From Clostridia bacterium (GTDB lineage: Bacteria; Bacillota; Clostridia; Oscillospirales; Ruminococcaceae): a DNA stretch of 64,000 nucleotides. The notes beneath the pieces were generated by a model, which had not been told where the DNA came from, made no database searches, and saw only the letters and a list, made by a program, of their open reading frames with translations. The position numbers and the translations under genes were made by a program. Below are positions 1-8,479 of this stretch, one piece after another. The stretch is from NCBI GenBank assembly GCA_009929695.1, contig RZZW01000001.1, positions 62,001 through 126,000 of the forward strand, given 5' to 3'. Each line of letters starts with the position of its first letter. The stretch's first letter is position 1.

Positions 1-753
1 TATTGTGAGGTAATTGTCTACCGGCAAGCCGTACTGCTGACCTATGACAGCCGCAAGCGCGCCGACGCGATTTTGAGTGTCGTTGGTATGTGCAAAAACG
101 CCGTTTATTTTGCCCGCCGAGCCGCCGACGTCGCCGACGCATAAGTCGCGCGGTATCTGCATCATTTTCAGCGTTTTATTTTCAAAGTCAAAACGCGCGT
201 AAAGTATCATATCTGTGTTGCCGATTGGGTCGCGCACGACGGCATCTTCGGTGCTGTAATCTATGCCGAGAACGAGCAGATTAAGCTGCTTACCCTTAAA
301 TTCAGGGGCAGTTTCCACAACTCCCTCTATATTGTAAAGCGTACCCATGCTGCCCTTGTTTACCATGCTTTTATAGTATGCCCAAACGCTGAGGAAAAGC
401 GCCAAGATAATGGCAAAAACAATTCCTGTTATCATTAGCGTCTTGTTTTCTTGCTTTTTGCTTTTGCCGCGCACGGCTGCCGCGCCGCCGCTTCTTGCTT
501 GTGTGGCACGCGTTACGTCCGGCGGCATTTGGCGACGCTGAGGATGCTGCGCATTCGAGTGCTGCGGCTGTGCGCCGCGATGCACGTTTGTCATGTGGCG
601 TGCGGCGTCTGCGTTTACGTCAAACGCCGAGCGTCTTGACGCGCTTTGCTGTGGCTGTGCCACCTGCTGTGCGCGTGGAGATATATTGTGTAATGGCTTG
701 TTTGAACGTGCGCGCGCGAGGTTTATTTGTCGCTGCATATGCTTATCACTCAA
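1..753 (-). CDS. LytR-CpsA-Psr (LCP) family protein, 3' part beyond window
   Basis: LCP enzymes transfer undecaprenyl-linked wall polymers such as teichoic acids or capsule to peptidoglycan on the outer face of the membrane. The 251 visible residues give a basic, Gln-rich cytoplasmic tail of about 100 residues, one membrane segment (about 106-125) and the start of the catalytic domain: LNLLVLGIDYS near 157-167, NTDMILYARFD near 179-189 and the conserved MMQIPRD at 197-203. The domain is cut by the window edge. I place the start at a TTG preceded by CGGAGG with an 8-nt gap; the first in-frame ATG is 15 nt further in. The start overlaps the yqeK stop by 8 bp, so it is translationally coupled to nadD-yqeK. 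The long tail is unusual but could be low-complexity filler. Family assignment is secure; the polymer substrate is not known. Confidence 0.85.
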   Translation of the reverse strand, partial: MSDKHMQRQINLARARSNKPLHNISPRAQQVAQPQQSASRRSAFDVNADAARHMTNVHRGAQPQHSNAQHPQRRQMPPDVTRATQARSGGAAAVRGKSKKQENKTLMITGIVFAIILALFLSVWAYYKSMVNKGSMGTLYNIEGVVETAPEFKGKQLNLLVLGIDYSTEDAVVRDPIGNTDMILYARFDFENKTLKMMQIPRDLCVGDVGGSAGKINGVFAHTNDTQNRVGALAAVIGQQYGLPVDNYLTI

Positions 754-1333
754 GCTTTCGTCCTCCGTATACTTTTTGTCGCAGATCGGCATACGCTTCA
801 AGCGTTTCGCCGTCAACGTTTCTGCCCTCCGCCTTAAGCCACGCTATGCTCATGCCAAGACCCTCGACAGTTGCTTTGTCGAGGTTTTCAAGCGCATGAT
901 TTCTCAGTGCTTCGGCTTCGGGATAGCTGCGTTCGGCGCTTGCCATATCCGCCATGTATATAATTTTATCAAGAGTGCTCATGCCGGCTCTGCCCGCCGT
1001 GTGGCAGCGGATAGCCGACAGTATTTCTTCATCATCAACGCCGTATTTCGTCTTTGCGAGTATGGCGGCAGCGAGCCCGTGCCACACAGGGAAAGGACGG
1101 TTTTCGGCATTATTTGCTATTATACCATTATCTGCGAATATCTGCAACAATTCCCCGCGAGGAAGTTCTTTTGCTATATCATGCAAAATAGCGGCAAGCG
1201 AGGCTTTTTCTGTGCTCACGCCGTTTTTTTCAGCCAATTGCACGGCAAGCTTGCGCACATTCATTGTGTGTGCGTAGCGTTTTTCAGATAAATTTCTTTT
1301 TGCGAGCCGCTTTGCTTCCTGTTCGGATATCAT
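746..1333 (-). CDS. yqeK: YqeK family HD-domain Ap4A hydrolase
   Basis: Predicted symmetrical bis(5'-nucleosyl)-tetraphosphatase, which hydrolyses Ap4A to two ADP in the cytoplasm. The 195-residue product is usual for the family. The metal-binding HD motif is visible as LHDIAKEL (H51-D52), with the upstream His of RYAHTMNV at about residue 22 and a distal ADMASAERSY segment. An AAGGT ribosome-binding site lies 7 nt before the ATG used here; a TTG directly before it is possible. It follows nadD closely and overlaps the LCP gene, the order seen in many Firmicutes. Confidence 0.9.
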   Translation of the reverse strand: MISEQEAKRLAKRNLSEKRYAHTMNVRKLAVQLAEKNGVSTEKASLAAILHDIAKELPRGELLQIFADNGIIANNAENRPFPVWHGLAAAILAKTKYGVDDEEILSAIRCHTAGRAGMSTLDKIIYMADMASAERSYPEAEALRNHALENLDKATVEGLGMSIAWLKAEGRNVDGETLEAYADLRQKVYGGRKLE

Positions 1334-1345
1334 CAAACATACCTT

Positions 1346-1948
1346 CTAAGCTTTGTATAAATTATTTTTTATGATAATTTTTTCTGTGCACGGCGGCACA
1401 AGCGCGCTTATATCCTCGCCCGCCGCCGCTTTTTCTCTTATTTCGGTTGAGGAGACGACCTCTATTTCGCCGTTTGCGAAAACGATATCGCCGCCCTCGT
1501 TTTCAAGCATTTTAACATACTCACGCACGGGCTGCATGTCCTCTTTTTGGCGGCAGTGCACGACGAGCGTCGCGAGCTTTAATATTTCCTGCCAGCTTCG
1601 CCACGTTGTAAACGACAGCAGCATATCGCTGCCTATGGGCAGAAATATTTGCGCGTCCGCATATTTTTCGCGCAGTCTTTTGAGCGTATCGACGGTGTAG
1701 CTTTTGCCGCCGCGCTCAATTTCATCATTGCTGATGATAATATTGTGAAAGAGTTGTAAAAAACATTTGCACATTGAGATGCGCAGTGCGGCGCTTGTGT
1801 GCCCTGCCTCTTTATGCGGCGGCGTGCCTGTTGGCATAACTATCACAAGCTGCGGCTGCACCTCGTCGATAGCGGCTTTTAAAAGGCACATGTGCCCGTT
1901 GTGCGGCGGGTCAAACGTGCCGCCGAAAAGTATTATTTTTTGTCTCAT
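1346..1948 (-). CDS. nadD: Nicotinate-nucleotide adenylyltransferase
   Basis: Makes nicotinic acid adenine dinucleotide from NaMN and ATP in NAD synthesis. The 200-residue product starts with the nucleotidyltransferase signature GGTFDPPHNGH at residues 9-19, has the GSDML loop at 106-110 and the C-terminal SSTEIR motif at 166-171, all diagnostic of NadD. Its ATG overlaps the yhbY stop by 4 bp (ATGA), indicating coupled translation. The neighbours yhbY, yqeK and LCP match the usual Firmicutes cluster. Confidence 0.96.
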   Translation of the reverse strand: MRQKIILFGGTFDPPHNGHMCLLKAAIDEVQPQLVIVMPTGTPPHKEAGHTSAALRISMCKCFLQLFHNIIISNDEIERGGKSYTVDTLKRLREKYADAQIFLPIGSDMLLSFTTWRSWQEILKLATLVVHCRQKEDMQPVREYVKMLENEGGDIVFANGEIEVVSSTEIREKAAAGEDISALVPPCTEKIIIKNNLYKA

Positions 1949-2250
1949 TTGCGAATTTTTATCATGTCAGCGTATTTGCTTTCCTTGTCTTTTTGCTTGT
2001 AGAGCACAAATTTGCCGCCGATGACCTGCACGCTGTCGCTGTTTGTTTTTTCAGCGAGAAGCGCGGCGGCTTCTTTTGTTGAATACTCGCTGTTTTCAAG
2101 CACCTTAAGCTTTATAAGCTCGCGTGCGGCGAGACAGTCGTTCGTCGCTTTTACAAGCGCGTCGTCAATTTCGCCCTTGCCTATTTGAAATACGGGTATA
2201 AGTGTGTTTGCCTCTTTGCGCAAAATAGCGCGCTGCTTGCTTGTGAGCAT
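1945..2250 (-). CDS. yhbY: YhbY/CRM-domain ribosome assembly RNA-binding protein
   Basis: Small CRS1-YhbY (CRM) domain protein that binds pre-ribosomal RNA during large-subunit assembly. The 101-residue product carries the family's N-terminal LTSKQRAILRKEAN segment and the FQIGKGEI loop equivalent to the GxxG RNA-binding loop. The start is set by AAGGAG six nt before the ATG; an upstream in-frame extension of 36 codons runs through palindromic repeat DNA and is not credible. It is first of a yhbY-nadD-yqeK-LCP group; obgE, often next to it elsewhere, is not here. Confidence 0.93.
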   Translation of the reverse strand: MLTSKQRAILRKEANTLIPVFQIGKGEIDDALVKATNDCLAARELIKLKVLENSEYSTKEAAALLAEKTNSDSVQVIGGKFVLYKQKDKESKYADMIKIRK

Positions 2251-2289
2251 AATTTTCTCCTTAATATTGTGTATGTGCGGATTTTCTGA

Positions 2290-2410
2290 CGCGCAATGCG
2301 CGACCCTACAATTAAAAACAAAGCGACGGTAGTCCATAGGGCGTGACGACCTCGGCACGCCGTTAGCTGTGTGCAGACCTAAGCGGGACGTCGAGGACGC
2401 CGTCCCCTAC
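2290..2410. repeat. Three TGTAGGG-type palindromic elements
   Basis: The gap between rdgB and yhbY holds three hairpin elements of the TGTAGGG family: about 2290-2310 (reverse), 2336-2362 (forward) and 2383-2410 (reverse). Their stems differ from each other. The same stem as 2336-2362 recurs at 4094, 14844, 54233 and 54286, and the same stem as 2383-2410 recurs at 14949 and 15264. A short pyrimidine-rich stretch at 2411-2445 resembles one arm of the polypurine repeat family. Confidence 0.75.
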
Positions 2411-2447
2411 TATCCGGCGTTTTCTTTCTTCTTTTTTATATCTTCTT

Positions 2448-3110
2448 TTAAATGCTTCCCGCCTTAAACTGTGTGCTGCTCTCGGCTAAAATTTTCGGAA
2501 GCTGCTGTTCCATCAATGCCAGTGCGTGGGCGCGGTGGCTTATGGAGTCTTTTTGGTCGTCGGTGAGCTGTGCGTAGGTGTACTGCATTTCGTTTGGCTG
2601 CGTGTCTGTAAGGCTTGTGCCTATTTCGTCGGGAATGAAAAGAGGGTCGTAGCCAAAGCCGTTTGTTCCGGCCTCTTCAAACGCTATCGCGCCCTCGCAG
2701 CGGCCTTCAAAATTAAAATGCCTTCCGTCGGGCAGATATATGCATATATTGCTGACAAACGCCGCTGTGCGCGCGCCCTCTGGCACACCCCTCAGCATAT
2801 AGAGCAGCTTTTCGTTGTTTGCCTTGTCGTCGCCGTGGCGGCCGCAATAGCGTGCGGAATGAACTCCGGGCGCGCCGTTTATCGCGTCTACGCAAAGGCC
2901 CGAATCGTCGGAAATAACGGCTTTTCCGCATATTTTAAATATGGCTTTTGCCTTTATGAGCGCGTTTTCGGCAAACGTTGTGCCATTTTCTTCGGGCTCA
3001 AACGTTATGCCCGCGTCGCGTTGACCGATTACGTCGCCGCCCACGCGCGTGAGTATGCGCTGCATTTCTTTGAGCTTGTTTTTGTTGTTTGTGGCTGCTA
3101 TATAATCCAT
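2448..3110 (-). CDS. rdgB: XTP/dITP diphosphatase (RdgB/HAM1 family)
   Basis: Hydrolyses non-canonical purine triphosphates (dITP, XTP) to monophosphates and keeps them out of DNA and RNA. The 220 residues start with the substrate-binding ATNNKNK segment (6-12), followed by SDDSGLCVDA (67-76), GVHSARYCG (82-90) and FGYDPLF (152-158), with SHRAHAL near the C terminus; all are family hallmarks. GAGGTGCAAA precedes the ATG. It lies 21 bp downstream of ftsY and is probably co-transcribed with it. Confidence 0.95.
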   Translation of the reverse strand: MDYIAATNNKNKLKEMQRILTRVGGDVIGQRDAGITFEPEENGTTFAENALIKAKAIFKICGKAVISDDSGLCVDAINGAPGVHSARYCGRHGDDKANNEKLLYMLRGVPEGARTAAFVSNICIYLPDGRHFNFEGRCEGAIAFEEAGTNGFGYDPLFIPDEIGTSLTDTQPNEMQYTYAQLTDDQKDSISHRAHALALMEQQLPKILAESSTQFKAGSI

Positions 3111-3131
3111 TTTGCACCTCGCTGTGTGTTG

Positions 3132-4043
3132 TTATAAATCGCGCATAAACAGCGCGTCTGAAAACGCATCGGGGTCGAATTCCATGATGTCGTCCATGCC
3201 CTCTCCTATGCCGACAAAGCGCACGGGCAGGCCGAGTTTTTCTTTTATGCTGATGACGGCGCCGCCCTTTGCTGTGCCGTCGAGCTTTGTCAAAATAATG
3301 CCGTTTGCGTCCGCCACGTCGATGAACTGGCTCGCCTGACTTATCGCGTTTTGCCCTGTTATCGCGTCGAGGACAAGCAGCGTTTCAACTGCCGCTGTGG
3401 GGCATGCTTTTGTGACGACGCGGCGTATTTTTGCAAGCTCCTCCATAAGATTTTTCTTTGTGTGAAGCCTGCCCGCAGTGTCGCATATAACGATGTCAAA
3501 CTGCTTTGACGATGCCATCTGCACAGCGTCGAAAATGACAGACGCGGGGTCTGTGCCCTCGCCGCGCGCGACTATCGGCACGCCTGTGCGCTGCGCCCAA
3601 ACGTCGAGCTGCTCGGACGCTGCCGCGCGGAACGTGTCGCCCGCCGCAAGCAGCACTTTTTTGCCCGCATTTGTGTATAAATGCGCAAGCTTTGCTATCG
3701 ACGTTGTTTTGCCAACGCCGTTTACGCCAATGACGAGAATGACCGTGGGGTGTCCCTCTAAATTCATGTCAACGTCGGCTGTAAGGCGCTGTTTTATTAT
3801 TTTTTTTAGTGCCGCAAGCGCCTCGCCGCCTGTTTTGAGGTGGTCTGACTGAACTGTTTTATACAGCTCGTCCACAAGCTCTGCGGCGATATCTGCGCCT
3901 GTGTCAGCCATTATAAGCTGCTCCTCGAGATCCTCATACATCTCGTCGGTGATTTCGCTCGCGGTGAAAGCGTCGGTTATCGAGCCGAAAATGCTGTCGC
4001 GCGTCTTTTTAAGGCTCTGTGCCAATTTGTCGAAAAATCCCAT
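3132..4043 (-). CDS. ftsY: Signal recognition particle receptor FtsY
   Basis: SRP receptor GTPase that docks ribosome-SRP complexes at the membrane for co-translational insertion. The 303 residues comprise an N domain (1-90) and a G domain with P-loop GVNGVGKTT (106-114), GDTFRAAA (135-142), DTAGR (188-192) and TKLDGTAKGG. The acidic A domain is absent, as in most Gram-positive forms. The start is set by AGGAGGTACAA before the ATG; the 10-codon extension upstream lacks a site. It follows smc, as in Bacillus; its partner ffh is encoded at 51957. Confidence 0.97.
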   Translation of the reverse strand: MGFFDKLAQSLKKTRDSIFGSITDAFTASEITDEMYEDLEEQLIMADTGADIAAELVDELYKTVQSDHLKTGGEALAALKKIIKQRLTADVDMNLEGHPTVILVIGVNGVGKTTSIAKLAHLYTNAGKKVLLAAGDTFRAAASEQLDVWAQRTGVPIVARGEGTDPASVIFDAVQMASSKQFDIVICDTAGRLHTKKNLMEELAKIRRVVTKACPTAAVETLLVLDAITGQNAISQASQFIDVADANGIILTKLDGTAKGGAVISIKEKLGLPVRFVGIGEGMDDIMEFDPDAFSDALFMRDL

Positions 4044-4093
4044 TTGTACCTCCTTTGGTATGTTATGTCGCAATACATAATTTTCACGTATGG

Positions 4094-4169
4094 CGTAGGG
4101 CGTGACGACCTCGGCACGCCGCTAGTTATGCGTAAACATTACGGCACGCCGAGTCGTCGTGCCCTACGC
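4094..4169. repeat. Inverted pair of TGTAGGG-type palindromes
   Basis: Two hairpin elements face each other between smc and ftsY: a forward copy at 4094-4121 and a reverse copy at 4142-4169. They carry closely related stems (GGGCGTGACGAC type against the GTCGTCGTGCCC type). Each can fold alone and the two can also pair with each other, which might attenuate transcription from smc into ftsY. Confidence 0.75.
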
Positions 4170-4218
4170 ACTTTGTAACATTGTAGTGGACGGATTTTAC
4201 GTCCCGCATAGTCTATAC

Positions 4219-7200
4219 CTAGCTCACAAGCGACGCATCAACGTTGTTTACGTCTAGACGCAGGATTTTGGATATGCCGTCCTCCTGCATTGTCACGCCG
4301 TAAAGCACGTCGGCTTCTTCCATTGTGCCGCGTCTGTGGGTGATTACTATAAACTGCGTGTGACCTGATATTTTGCGCAAATACTGCGCGTAGCGTGTTA
4401 CGTTTACGTCGTCGAGCGCGGCTTCGATTTCGTCGAGCACGCAAAACGGTGCGGGGTTGACGGCGAGTATCGCAAAATAAATGCTTATCGCGACAAGCGC
4501 CTGCTCGCCGCCTGAGAGCGCCGTCAAATCCTTGATGATTTTGCCGGGCGGCGCCACCTCGATGTTTATTCCGCTCTCAAGCACGTCAGCCTCATCTTCA
4601 AGCGACAGCTTGGCTGTGCCGCCGCCGAAAAGCTCGGCAAAAATTCGAGCAAAGTTGCGGTTTATCTGCGCAAAATTTTCTGTAAACATCTCGCGCATGT
4701 CGTCGGAAAGACCTGTTATAAGCTTCAAAAGCTCCGCCTTGCCCTTTTCGACGTCGCCTACCTGCGCGCGCATAAATTCGTACCGCTCGCTGACCTCGGC
4801 GTATTCCTCTATCGCGCCGACGTTTACGTTGCCGAGCGATTTTATCTTGTTTCGCACATCAGCTACGCCTCGGCGAAGCTCTGTCACGCTGTCAAATGGT
4901 GTGCACAGCTTTTCCGCGTCCGAAAGCGCAAGCTCGTATTCGTCCCAAAGTCGCGAGACTGTCTCTTCATACTCGGCGTCCTTTGTCTCCTTTTGCTCTT
5001 TTAACCGCGCAAGCTCGCCTGACGTTTTCTCGCGCTCGTCCTGCAATTCGCGAACGCGCTTTGTTTTGGCGTTTATGCTGCCCTCTGTCTCGGCTCTGGC
5101 GGCGGCAAGGGCGGCTATCTGCTGCTCGCGGTTTTGGATATCGGCGCGGCTTCCGGTTCGTTTTGCCTCTGTCTCCGCTATCTCCGCCTCGTGCTGCTCG
5201 TTTTGCGCTTTGAGCGTCGCAATATTTTCTTCAAGCTGTTTGCTGCGCTCGGCTTCAGTGCCTGTGCGCGCCTTAAGCGTTTCAAGCGCGGCGGCGTGGC
5301 TTTGAGCGTCCTTTTCGGCTGAAAGGCGCTGCATTTTAAGCTCGGCAAGCTCGTTTGAAAGGCGCGTGCGCGTCTCGATAAACGTGTCGTCGTCGCCTGA
5401 AATTGCCGATAGCTCCGCCTCGAGCTTTGCACATTCGGCGGCCAGCTGCTCGCTTTGCGAAAGCGCGTTTTCGGCGGCTTCGCGGCTTTGTTTTATCTGA
5501 TTTTCAAGCGTTTCACATTCGGCGCTCAAAAGCTGTGCGGACTCATTTGCCTGCGAAAGCGCCGTGCTTGTGCGCGAAAGCTCTACCTCGGCGCGGATTT
5601 TATCGCCGCCCGCCGTTATCGCTTCGCTCTCGCACGCCGTCAGCTCGGCTTTCAGCGCGTCCACCTCGGCCTTCGCCTTGTCGGTGGCTTCCTCGGCTTT
5701 TTCGCGCTGTTTATTTAAGGTGTTTATTTTTTGCTTTAAATCGTCAATCTCCTGCTTGCGGCTGAAAAGCCCCGCGCTGCGCGAAACGCTGCCGCCCGTG
5801 AACGAGCCGCCCGCGTTTATGACCTGACCGTCGCTTGTGACGATGCGGTTTTTGTAGTCTAGCGCTTTCGCGACGCTTGACGCCTCGTTGATGTCGTCCA
5901 CAACAACAATGCGTCCAAGCAGGCTGCTGACGATGCTTTCATATTTTGCGTCGTAGCTGACAAGCTCGCTCGCCTTTACCGCGCTGCCTGTGAGACGCGA
6001 GCCGTCAAAAAACGACGGCTTGACTGTATTCAGCGGTAAAAACGTCGCTCTGCCCGCTTTTTCGTCGCGCAAAAATGCCATTGCGGCTTTTGCGGCTGTG
6101 TCGTTTTCGACGACGATATTTTGCAGTGCAAAGCCGAGCGCCGTCTCGATGGCGACCTCATAGCCCGCTTTGACTGTTAAAATTGTCGAAACAGGGCCTA
6201 TTATCCCGCGCAAACGGCGGTTTTCGTAGGCTTTCATGACGGTTTTTACGCTGTGCTGAAAGCCGTCCATACTGCGCTCTAAATCTTTTAAAAGCGTCAC
6301 GCGCTGCTCGGCGGCTTCAAGCTGCCTTATTATGCTCTGCTCGGCGTTATCCGCGTCGGTGAGGGCGCGGGCACGGCTTTCGAGCTTCATCGAGATGCCG
6401 TTTTTGATATTTTCAAGCTTTGTGAGCGTTTCGAGCGTCTCGTTTAAAAAGCTTTGTGTCTCGTTTTTTTCGTCGGTGAGAATTTTAATATTCTCCTCGG
6501 CTTGATTTGCGCCTGATTTTGCGGCTTCAAGGCGCGTTTCGGCGGCTTCGGCGGAGCTGACGGCTGATGCTGACTGCACCTTTAAATCGGTTGCGCGCGT
6601 CGTCATATCATTTAAACTGCCCGCGATAAAGCCACGGCGTTCGCCGCTTTCGGCGCTTTTGCTTTGAAGCTCGTTTAATGTATTTTCTATTTGAGCGCAT
6701 TTTTCCGTCAATTCTGCGGCTGTTTTTTCACATTCCGCAATCGCCGCAAGGTGATGTGCCGCTTCGTTTTCAAGCGACTGTCTGCCCTCGCCGGATTTCG
6801 CTATCTCCTCGCGCAGATTGTCCGCGCTTTGGGTGTTGTGAAGAATATTGTTGCGCAAAACGGCTATTTTTGCGTCAGCGCCCGACATTTCCTCGGTGAT
6901 TGAGCGGATTTCGTCCTGCAATCGGCTTGTGTCGATTATCATTTTATTCGATTGCAGACGCGTCTGCTCTGTCTCTGCGTCTATCTCGTCGATTTCAGCG
7001 CCGAGACGCATGTAATCGCTCTGCGATATCTCTATTTTGCGCTGCTGTTCTCTTAAAGTTTCGCGTGCGCGGTGGATTGTGTCAACCCAAAGCGTGACTT
7101 CAAGCTCCTTGCGCTGTGCGGAGAGGTCTAAAAAGCGTTTTGCCTTTTCGCTTTCCTTTTTTAAAGGCTCAACACGCGCTTCAAGCTCGCCTAAAATGTC

Positions 7201-7779
7201 GCGCAGACGGACAAGATTGTCCTCCGCGGACGCTAATCGGCGCTCGGCCTCGTTCTTTTTATAGCGGTAGCCCGCTATACCGGACGCTTCCTCAAAGATT
7301 TCGCGGCGCTCCTTGCTTTTTGCGCCGACGATTTCGGCGATGCGCCCCTGACCTATTACTGAGTAGCCGTCGCGGCCAAGACCTGTGTCAAGAAACAGCT
7401 CATACACGTCCTTTAATCTGACGTTTTGACCGTTTATTGAATATTCGCTGTCGCCGCTGCGGTAATATTTGCGCCCGATTATAGCTTCGTCCGCGTCGAC
7501 CTCAATTCGGCGGTCGGTATTATCTATATAGAGGCTGACGGCGGCGTAGCCCATTGCGCCGCGCTGCTGTGTGCCTGTAAAAATAACGTTTTCCATCTTG
7601 CCGCCGCCGCGAAGCTGCTTGGCGCTTGTCTCGCCCATAACCCAGCGAATGGCGTCTGATATATTGCTTTTGCCGCTGCCGTTTGGCCCGACGATTGAGG
7701 TTATGCCATCGCCTATCAAAACCTTTGTCTTGTCGGGAAACGACTTGAAGCCTTGTATTTCAAGAGCGGTTAAGCGCAT
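4219..7779 (-). CDS. smc: Chromosome segregation ATPase SMC
   Basis: Structural maintenance of chromosomes protein, the ATPase of the Smc-ScpAB condensin that organises and segregates the nucleoid. At 1186 residues it is full length. The N-terminal ATPase half has P-loop GPNGSGKSN (about 31-39); two long coiled coils flank a hinge around 510-670 (RRLRGIIGPVSTI, then GGSFTGGSVSRS near its end); and the C-terminal half has LSGGEQALVA followed by the Walker B CVLDEIEAALDD. AAGGAAGTGAACAT precedes the ATG. It lies between rnc and ftsY, the conserved Firmicutes order. Confidence 0.97.
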   Translation of the reverse strand: MRLTALEIQGFKSFPDKTKVLIGDGITSIVGPNGSGKSNISDAIRWVMGETSAKQLRGGGKMENVIFTGTQQRGAMGYAAVSLYIDNTDRRIEVDADEAIIGRKYYRSGDSEYSINGQNVRLKDVYELFLDTGLGRDGYSVIGQGRIAEIVGAKSKERREIFEEASGIAGYRYKKNEAERRLASAEDNLVRLRDILGELEARVEPLKKESEKAKRFLDLSAQRKELEVTLWVDTIHRARETLREQQRKIEISQSDYMRLGAEIDEIDAETEQTRLQSNKMIIDTSRLQDEIRSITEEMSGADAKIAVLRNNILHNTQSADNLREEIAKSGEGRQSLENEAAHHLAAIAECEKTAAELTEKCAQIENTLNELQSKSAESGERRGFIAGSLNDMTTRATDLKVQSASAVSSAEAAETRLEAAKSGANQAEENIKILTDEKNETQSFLNETLETLTKLENIKNGISMKLESRARALTDADNAEQSIIRQLEAAEQRVTLLKDLERSMDGFQHSVKTVMKAYENRRLRGIIGPVSTILTVKAGYEVAIETALGFALQNIVVENDTAAKAAMAFLRDEKAGRATFLPLNTVKPSFFDGSRLTGSAVKASELVSYDAKYESIVSSLLGRIVVVDDINEASSVAKALDYKNRIVTSDGQVINAGGSFTGGSVSRSAGLFSRKQEIDDLKQKINTLNKQREKAEEATDKAKAEVDALKAELTACESEAITAGGDKIRAEVELSRTSTALSQANESAQLLSAECETLENQIKQSREAAENALSQSEQLAAECAKLEAELSAISGDDDTFIETRTRLSNELAELKMQRLSAEKDAQSHAAALETLKARTGTEAERSKQLEENIATLKAQNEQHEAEIAETEAKRTGSRADIQNREQQIAALAAARAETEGSINAKTKRVRELQDEREKTSGELARLKEQKETKDAEYEETVSRLWDEYELALSDAEKLCTPFDSVTELRRGVADVRNKIKSLGNVNVGAIEEYAEVSERYEFMRAQVGDVEKGKAELLKLITGLSDDMREMFTENFAQINRNFARIFAELFGGGTAKLSLEDEADVLESGINIEVAPPGKIIKDLTALSGGEQALVAISIYFAILAVNPAPFCVLDEIEAALDDVNVTRYAQYLRKISGHTQFIVITHRRGTMEEADVLYGVTMQEDGISKILRLDVNNVDASLVS

Positions 7780-7801
7780 ATGTTCACTTCCTTATGATGA
7801 T

Positions 7802-8479
7802 TTAAAGCCCCATAAGCGCAAGCGCTTCCTTTGCGGCGGCTTGCTCGGCGGCTTTTTTGGAATGTCCGTCGCCTTTGCCTATGCAGTTTGAGTTTAGGTA
7901 TACCTCCACCGCAAAATGCTTGTCATGGTCGGGGCCTGTCTCAGCTGTCACCTTATAGCGAAGGCGCTCTGTATGGTTTTGCTGAATTATCTCTTGCAGC
8001 TTTGTCTTATAATCTTCCTCGGCGCTCTCGTCTGTCAGCGCGCCTTTTATAAACGGCAGAATGAAATTCCTTGCCGTCTCCATGCCGCCGTCTAAGTAAA
8101 GCGCCGCGATGAGCGCTTCAAATGCGTCGGAAACTATGCTCGGTCTTGTGCGCCCGCCGCCGCGCTCCTCGCCTTTGCCAAGACGCAGGTAATCGCCGAG
8201 CGAGATTTTTTGCGCAAATTCAAACAATGCGCCCTCGCAGACAAGGTTAGCCCTCATGCGCGTCAAGTAGCCCTCGGGCAGATTTTTGTGCTTGAAAAGA
8301 TAGTCTGCAACCACTATTTGCAGCACCGAATCGCCGAGAAATTCAAGGCGCTCGTTGTGCTTTATGCCGCGCTTTGCCTCGTTTGCGTAGGAGGTATGCG
8401 TGAGCGCCGTCTCAAGCAGCGTCTTTTCTTTAAAGGTATAATTTATTGTTTTTTCAAGCTTTTCGTGGGTGAAAGACAT
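7802..8479 (-). CDS. rnc: Ribonuclease III
   Basis: Double-strand-specific endoribonuclease that processes rRNA precursors and structured mRNAs. The 225 residues show the RNase III domain with the signature NERLEFLGD (42-50) and SDAFEALIAALYLDGG carrying the second catalytic Asp/Glu, then a double-stranded RNA-binding domain (about 155-225) ending SKKAAEQAAAKEAL. The ATG overlaps the plsX stop by one base (TAATG), so it is coupled to plsX; a 6-codon upstream extension is less likely. Confidence 0.96.
   Translation of the reverse strand: MSFTHEKLEKTINYTFKEKTLLETALTHTSYANEAKRGIKHNERLEFLGDSVLQIVVADYLFKHKNLPEGYLTRMRANLVCEGALFEFAQKISLGDYLRLGKGEERGGGRTRPSIVSDAFEALIAALYLDGGMETARNFILPFIKGALTDESAEEDYKTKLQEIIQQNHTERLRYKVTAETGPDHDKHFAVEVYLNSNCIGKGDGHSKKAAEQAAAKEALALMGL

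Noticed and set aside
593..1291. 232-codon plus-strand frame over the LCP gene start and yqeK
   Set aside because: It lies antisense to two well-supported genes and shows no recognisable domain.
2526..3137. 203-codon plus-strand frame opposite rdgB
   Set aside because: Antisense to a clear RdgB; no ribosome-binding site and no family features.
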